From Treponemataceae bacterium (lineage in GTDB: Bacteria > Spirochaetota > Spirochaetia > Treponematales > Treponemataceae): a DNA stretch of 41,497 nucleotides. Of the stretch, positions 37,837-41,497 are shown one piece after another. The position numbers and the translations under genes were made by a program. The notes beneath the pieces are model-generated. The model saw nothing but the letters and a program-made list of their open reading frames with translations, did not search any database and was not told the DNA's origin. The DNA lies in NCBI GenBank assembly GCA_024685655.1, contig JAIKVO010000052.1:1-41497 (forward strand). Direction: 5' to 3'. How positions within the stretch are numbered: position 1 is the stretch's first letter; every line of letters begins with the position of its first letter.

Positions 37837-39348
37837 TCACTTTTTTTGCAATTGCCGCCGGAGAGGTCTAGCATACACTTCAGGTGACAGCTGACCTATT
37901 ATTTCCGGCGAAGAGGCAGAAACTCCTGCCACTGCAAAATAGTATATTTTTCCATTCTCAAGTCCGGTAATCCTGATGCTGTTATCTTTTCCCACATATA
38001 TAGGAGAGCTTCCCTCCGTCGCTTCGTTCCCCAAATATTCACCGGGACGTTTTCCATAATAAAGCATATAACCACCGGTATTGCTCGTTTTGTTACTAGC
38101 AGTTCCTGCCCATGAAAGGTCCACATATCCATCGCCAGCTACAGCCTTCAGATCATATGGGATTACAGGCGGCTCATGCTCCTTGTATGTCACCGTGAAT
38201 TCAGAGATAGAAGGAGTAACCGAACACGCTCCGTCCGGATACAAATCTGCGGCAAGCTGGAACCAAACGCCATCCACAGCGTTGAGAGTATCGCCTGGCG
38301 TAAAAGTTTTCCATTCAGGCTGAGTTTCTGTCCAGTCGAACGGAGATTCAGACGACCGTACGTAATACTCTATCCAGGTTTGCGCAGGAACAGTCGCGAG
38401 AGCGTCAACAGAAAGTACTTCAGCTCCGTTCTTGCCGAGCGTAAACAAATCTGTCTCAAATCTGCCGCCTTCATCAGGATAAAGAAAAGCCACATTTTCA
38501 TTGTTGTCGCTGTTCCGGCGGATACAGAAATTATCAACCCAGCCTGTGTAAGACGGACAAATTTCAATAGAAGCCGGAACACCTAAATGTGCCTCGTAAA
38601 TAGTTCCGCGTTCATAACCTGTGTTAGTTATAAAAAGAATATCCTCGGTGACACCGTTCATTTTGTATTCAACCATGCCAGTATCATCATCGAATGTAAG
38701 CTCATGGTGCGACCATTTTCCCGGAATCAGGATAGATGCTCCCATCAGTGTGTAAACAGAATTTTCTTCCGTCATTGTGTCGAAGACATTCGTGAAGTTC
38801 CAGCGCATTCGGCTTCCATATACAGATGCAGTGATGCTTTGATAAAGAGAGTAACTTTCCAAGTTTCGGGATGAACGCCATGAGAATATTATCTCACCGT
38901 TGCCAGATGAAAGCGGACAAAGCCAGAATTCAATTGAGAAAGAATCTGTAAGCCCCTGCCGTCCGAAAAGTGAATTCGGATTTCCTGTCAAATGGATTCC
39001 GGTAGTTTCCCCTCTTGAAAGCGCAGCTTTTTCACCACGAGCAGAATTGTCACCCACAAAAACTTCAGCAGAATCGACAGTGTAGTTGCCTGTATCATCA
39101 ACGACCGCACCGTTTTCAAAAGTAAGCAGTAAATCAGTGGAATCATCAGGATTTATTGTCTGCTCCGAAAGCATATAGCTGTCATAACCGTATCTTCCAG
39201 TGCCGAGCGTTACGTTCTGTGTATATGAAACACCTTTCCATCCCTGTTTTCCGCCAAGTACGAGCGTCTGCTCACCAAATAACGGCTGAATTAAGCATGA
39301 GAACAGTAGACAAAAAGCTGAAAAAAAATATATTTGTTTTCTAACCAT
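37837..39348 (-). CDS. Secreted LamG-like / fibronectin type III-like protein
   Basis: Signal peptide MVRKQIYFFSAFCLLFSCLIQPLFG; LTDSFSIEFWLCPLSSGNGEIIFSW concanavalin/LamG-like; PYDLKAVAGDGYVDLSWAGT...YYFAVAGV Fn3-like. Confidence 0.75.
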   Translation of the reverse strand: MVRKQIYFFSAFCLLFSCLIQPLFGEQTLVLGGKQGWKGVSYTQNVTLGTGRYGYDSYMLSEQTINPDDSTDLLLTFENGAVVDDTGNYTVDSAEVFVGDNSARGEKAALSRGETTGIHLTGNPNSLFGRQGLTDSFSIEFWLCPLSSGNGEIIFSWRSSRNLESYSLYQSITASVYGSRMRWNFTNVFDTMTEENSVYTLMGASILIPGKWSHHELTFDDDTGMVEYKMNGVTEDILFITNTGYERGTIYEAHLGVPASIEICPSYTGWVDNFCIRRNSDNNENVAFLYPDEGGRFETDLFTLGKNGAEVLSVDALATVPAQTWIEYYVRSSESPFDWTETQPEWKTFTPGDTLNAVDGVWFQLAADLYPDGACSVTPSISEFTVTYKEHEPPVIPYDLKAVAGDGYVDLSWAGTASNKTSNTGGYMLYYGKRPGEYLGNEATEGSSPIYVGKDNSIRITGLENGKIYYFAVAGVSASSPEIIGQLSPEVYARPLRRQLQKK

Positions 39349-39355
39349 AATTGCG

Positions 39356-41497
39356 TATGAATACAGATAAATCAGTCCGCGGACAGCTACACGAAACAGC
39401 ACTCAAAGCGCCTCAATCGAGCGGAGTTTACCTCTGGCGAAATGAAGACGGCACCGTTCTCTATGTAGGCAAGGCAAAAAACCTGAAGAACAGGCTTTCA
39501 TCCTACTTTTCCGGGCGGAAAGACATAAAAACTCGTATTCTTATCTCCCGCGCACATTCAATTGAATATATCGTTACCCAGAACGAGTACGAAGCTCTGA
39601 TTCTGGAAAACAACCTGATAAAAAAGTATTCTCCGCACTTCAACATAGAGCTGAAAGACGGAAAATCGTACCCGATGCTCCGCATTACGAATGAAAAATT
39701 TCCACGGCTTTTCAAAACAAGGTCGATGGTAAAAGACGGCTCCGCCTATTACGGTCCGTTCCCCGACGTTTCCGCGCTCGAAACGTTTTTGGAGAACATC
39801 AGCATAAAATACAAACTGCGGCGGTGCAAAAAATTCGTAAAAAAAGAAACACCGTGTCTTTACTACCACATGGGACAATGCTCCGCGCCTTGCTGCGGAA
39901 AAATTTCTTCGGAGTCCTATATGGAACTTATCGATGAAATAAGGCGCTTACTTGAAGAAAATCCGGCTGAAAACCTTAAAAAACTTGAAGATGAGATGAA
40001 AGAAGCCGCGAAGCTTCTTCAATTCGAGAAAGCCGCGCGGATTCGTGACGGAATTAATGCTGTAAAGATTCTTCACATGAAAAATACTGTTTCCGATTTT
40101 GATCCGGATTCACGCGACTACATCGGCTATGCGACCGAGGGAAGCCTTATCAGTTTTGCGGTTCTGCGGATGAGGAACGGCAAGCTTGAATCGCGCGATA
40201 TTTACAGGACGTTCAGCCTTAAAGAAGATGATGAGGTGATGACGGAATTTTTCCCCGCATACTACACCGAAAAAGAAAACTGCCCGGCTTTTATTTTCGT
40301 GCCGCCAAAAACCGATACAACTCTGATTCGCCGATGGTTCAAGGAACAGCTGAAAGTCCGACCGTCCATAAAAGTTGTTCCGGCGAACGGTACTTCCGCA
40401 AAAAGCGCGGCTTTTCCGGCAAAGCACAAAGCGGCGTTCGAAATGGCTGTCCAGAATGCCAAAGAAGATATTATACGACGAGTACGCGAGCGTGGTGACA
40501 TTCCGGCGATGCAGGAGCTTCAGGAAATTCTTTCATTGCCGTCGCTACCAGTTCGCATAGAAGGATTTGATATTGCGCATATCGGTGGAAAACTGCCTGT
40601 CGCAAGTCTTATAAGCTTTTACAACGGTAATCCCGATAAAAAGAACTACCGCTTTTTCCGCCTAAAAACTACGGACGGAAAGATAGACGACTTTGCCTCA
40701 ATGCGGGAAGCTTCATCCAGAAGATACTCTCGGCTGCTCCGCGAAGGCAGCGAAATGCCTGATTTAATCATGATTGACGGCGGCATTGGTCAAGTGAACG
40801 CGGTGCAGGGCGTGCTTGACGAACTGAATCTTGATATTCCGATTGTGGGTCTTGCGAAAGAGGATGAAGAGCTTTATTTGCCGGGAAGCAGCACGCCTAT
40901 CTGCCTTCCGAAGAGAAGCGATGCATTGCGGCTTTTGCAGCGCGTCCGCGATGAAACACACCGCTTTGCGACGAGCCGGAATCAGGCATTGCGCACCAAA
41001 GCGAACGTTGTCAGCCGTTTCGAGAGCCTGCCTCACATTGGGAAAAAGCGTGCTAAGCTGATAATAAGCAAGTACCGGACGCTTGAAACTTTTGAGATGA
41101 AGTGCCGCGAGTTCCCGGAGGAAGTGGCGGAGCTGCTTTCGGTGCCGGTCGCGCAAGTTACGGAAGCTGGCGAGGCGTCGGCAAAACTGCTTGCCGACGG
41201 TGGCGCAAAAGTCCACATCAACAAGCGGTACACCGCCGTGGACGAGTATATGAAGACGAGAGGTGCGAGTACCGCAGGGAGCCACGAGCCGCACACAGAG
41301 GCAGACAGTACAGGTGGCGCGACTGCCGCGACCAGCGAGAACCTTACAAACAGTCGCATTTTTGGCGCGGATCGCACGTCAGACATGGGCGACCACGCGA
41401 CTGGCGGAAACTCTACGTTCGGCACGGATCGCGCGACAAACGCGACCGACACACACGAAGCCGCGACTGGCGGACTTCTCGCCGCCGAAGACGAACC
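39356..41497 (+). CDS. uvrC: Excinuclease ABC subunit UvrC (3' end cut by window edge)
   Basis: Manual translation MNTDKSVRGQLHETALKAPQSSGVYLWRNEDGTVLYVGKAKNLKNRLSSYF...; GIY-YIG domain, UVR motif, IDGGIGQVNAV, LLQRVRDETHRFA, C-terminal HhH. Absent from the ORF track because no stop lies in the window. Confidence 0.96.
41362..41474 (+). repeat. Imperfect repeat within the UvrC C-terminal extension
   Basis: FGADRTSDMGDHATGG (41362-41409) and FGTDRATNATDTHEAATGG (41418-41474). Confidence 0.6.

Noticed and set aside
41033-41452. 139-aa minus ORF at the right end
   Set aside because: Antisense to uvrC and to its repetitive tail.

Overview
The window looks like a Treponema (spirochaete) chromosome segment, inferred from the protein families, a FliS/FlgN pair and a DUF4954 protein. 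Most of it is intact core coding sequence: ftsH (cut by the left edge), fliS, a FlgN-like gene, a DUF4954 gene, a GH2 beta-mannosidase, a minus-strand operon-like run (double-ASKHA CoA-dehydratase activase, secreted protein, TPR protein, probable outer-membrane barrel, ExbB, ExbD, long-linker TonB/TolA-like protein), class I fumarate hydratase alpha and beta, malic enzyme, murJ, an M24 peptidase, an Rpn/PD-(D/E)XK nuclease, a large TPR protein, a LamG/Fn3-like secreted protein and uvrC (cut by the right edge). The accessory signal is in the gaps. (1) A 226-bp TA-flanked inverted-repeat element at 34425-34650 has several nested hairpins and looks like a MITE or structured RNA. (2) A four-hairpin array at 22916-23055 contains two hairpins that share a near-identical 14-nt loop on different, still-paired stems. 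(3) An orphan DUF6273-type C-terminal cassette at 33133-33369 is strongly NNY-biased and resembles a diversity-generating-retroelement variable region. (4) A gene graveyard at 26539-29974 holds an AAA ATPase with three poly-A frameshifts, a GNAT-toxin remnant, a frameshifted membrane/sensor gene and a response regulator lacking its phosphoacceptor segment. (5) GC-rich repetitive spacers occur inside the fumarate-hydratase region, with a similar-textured repetitive tail on UvrC. No tRNA, rRNA, CRISPR array, transposase of a complete IS, or reverse transcriptase was seen.
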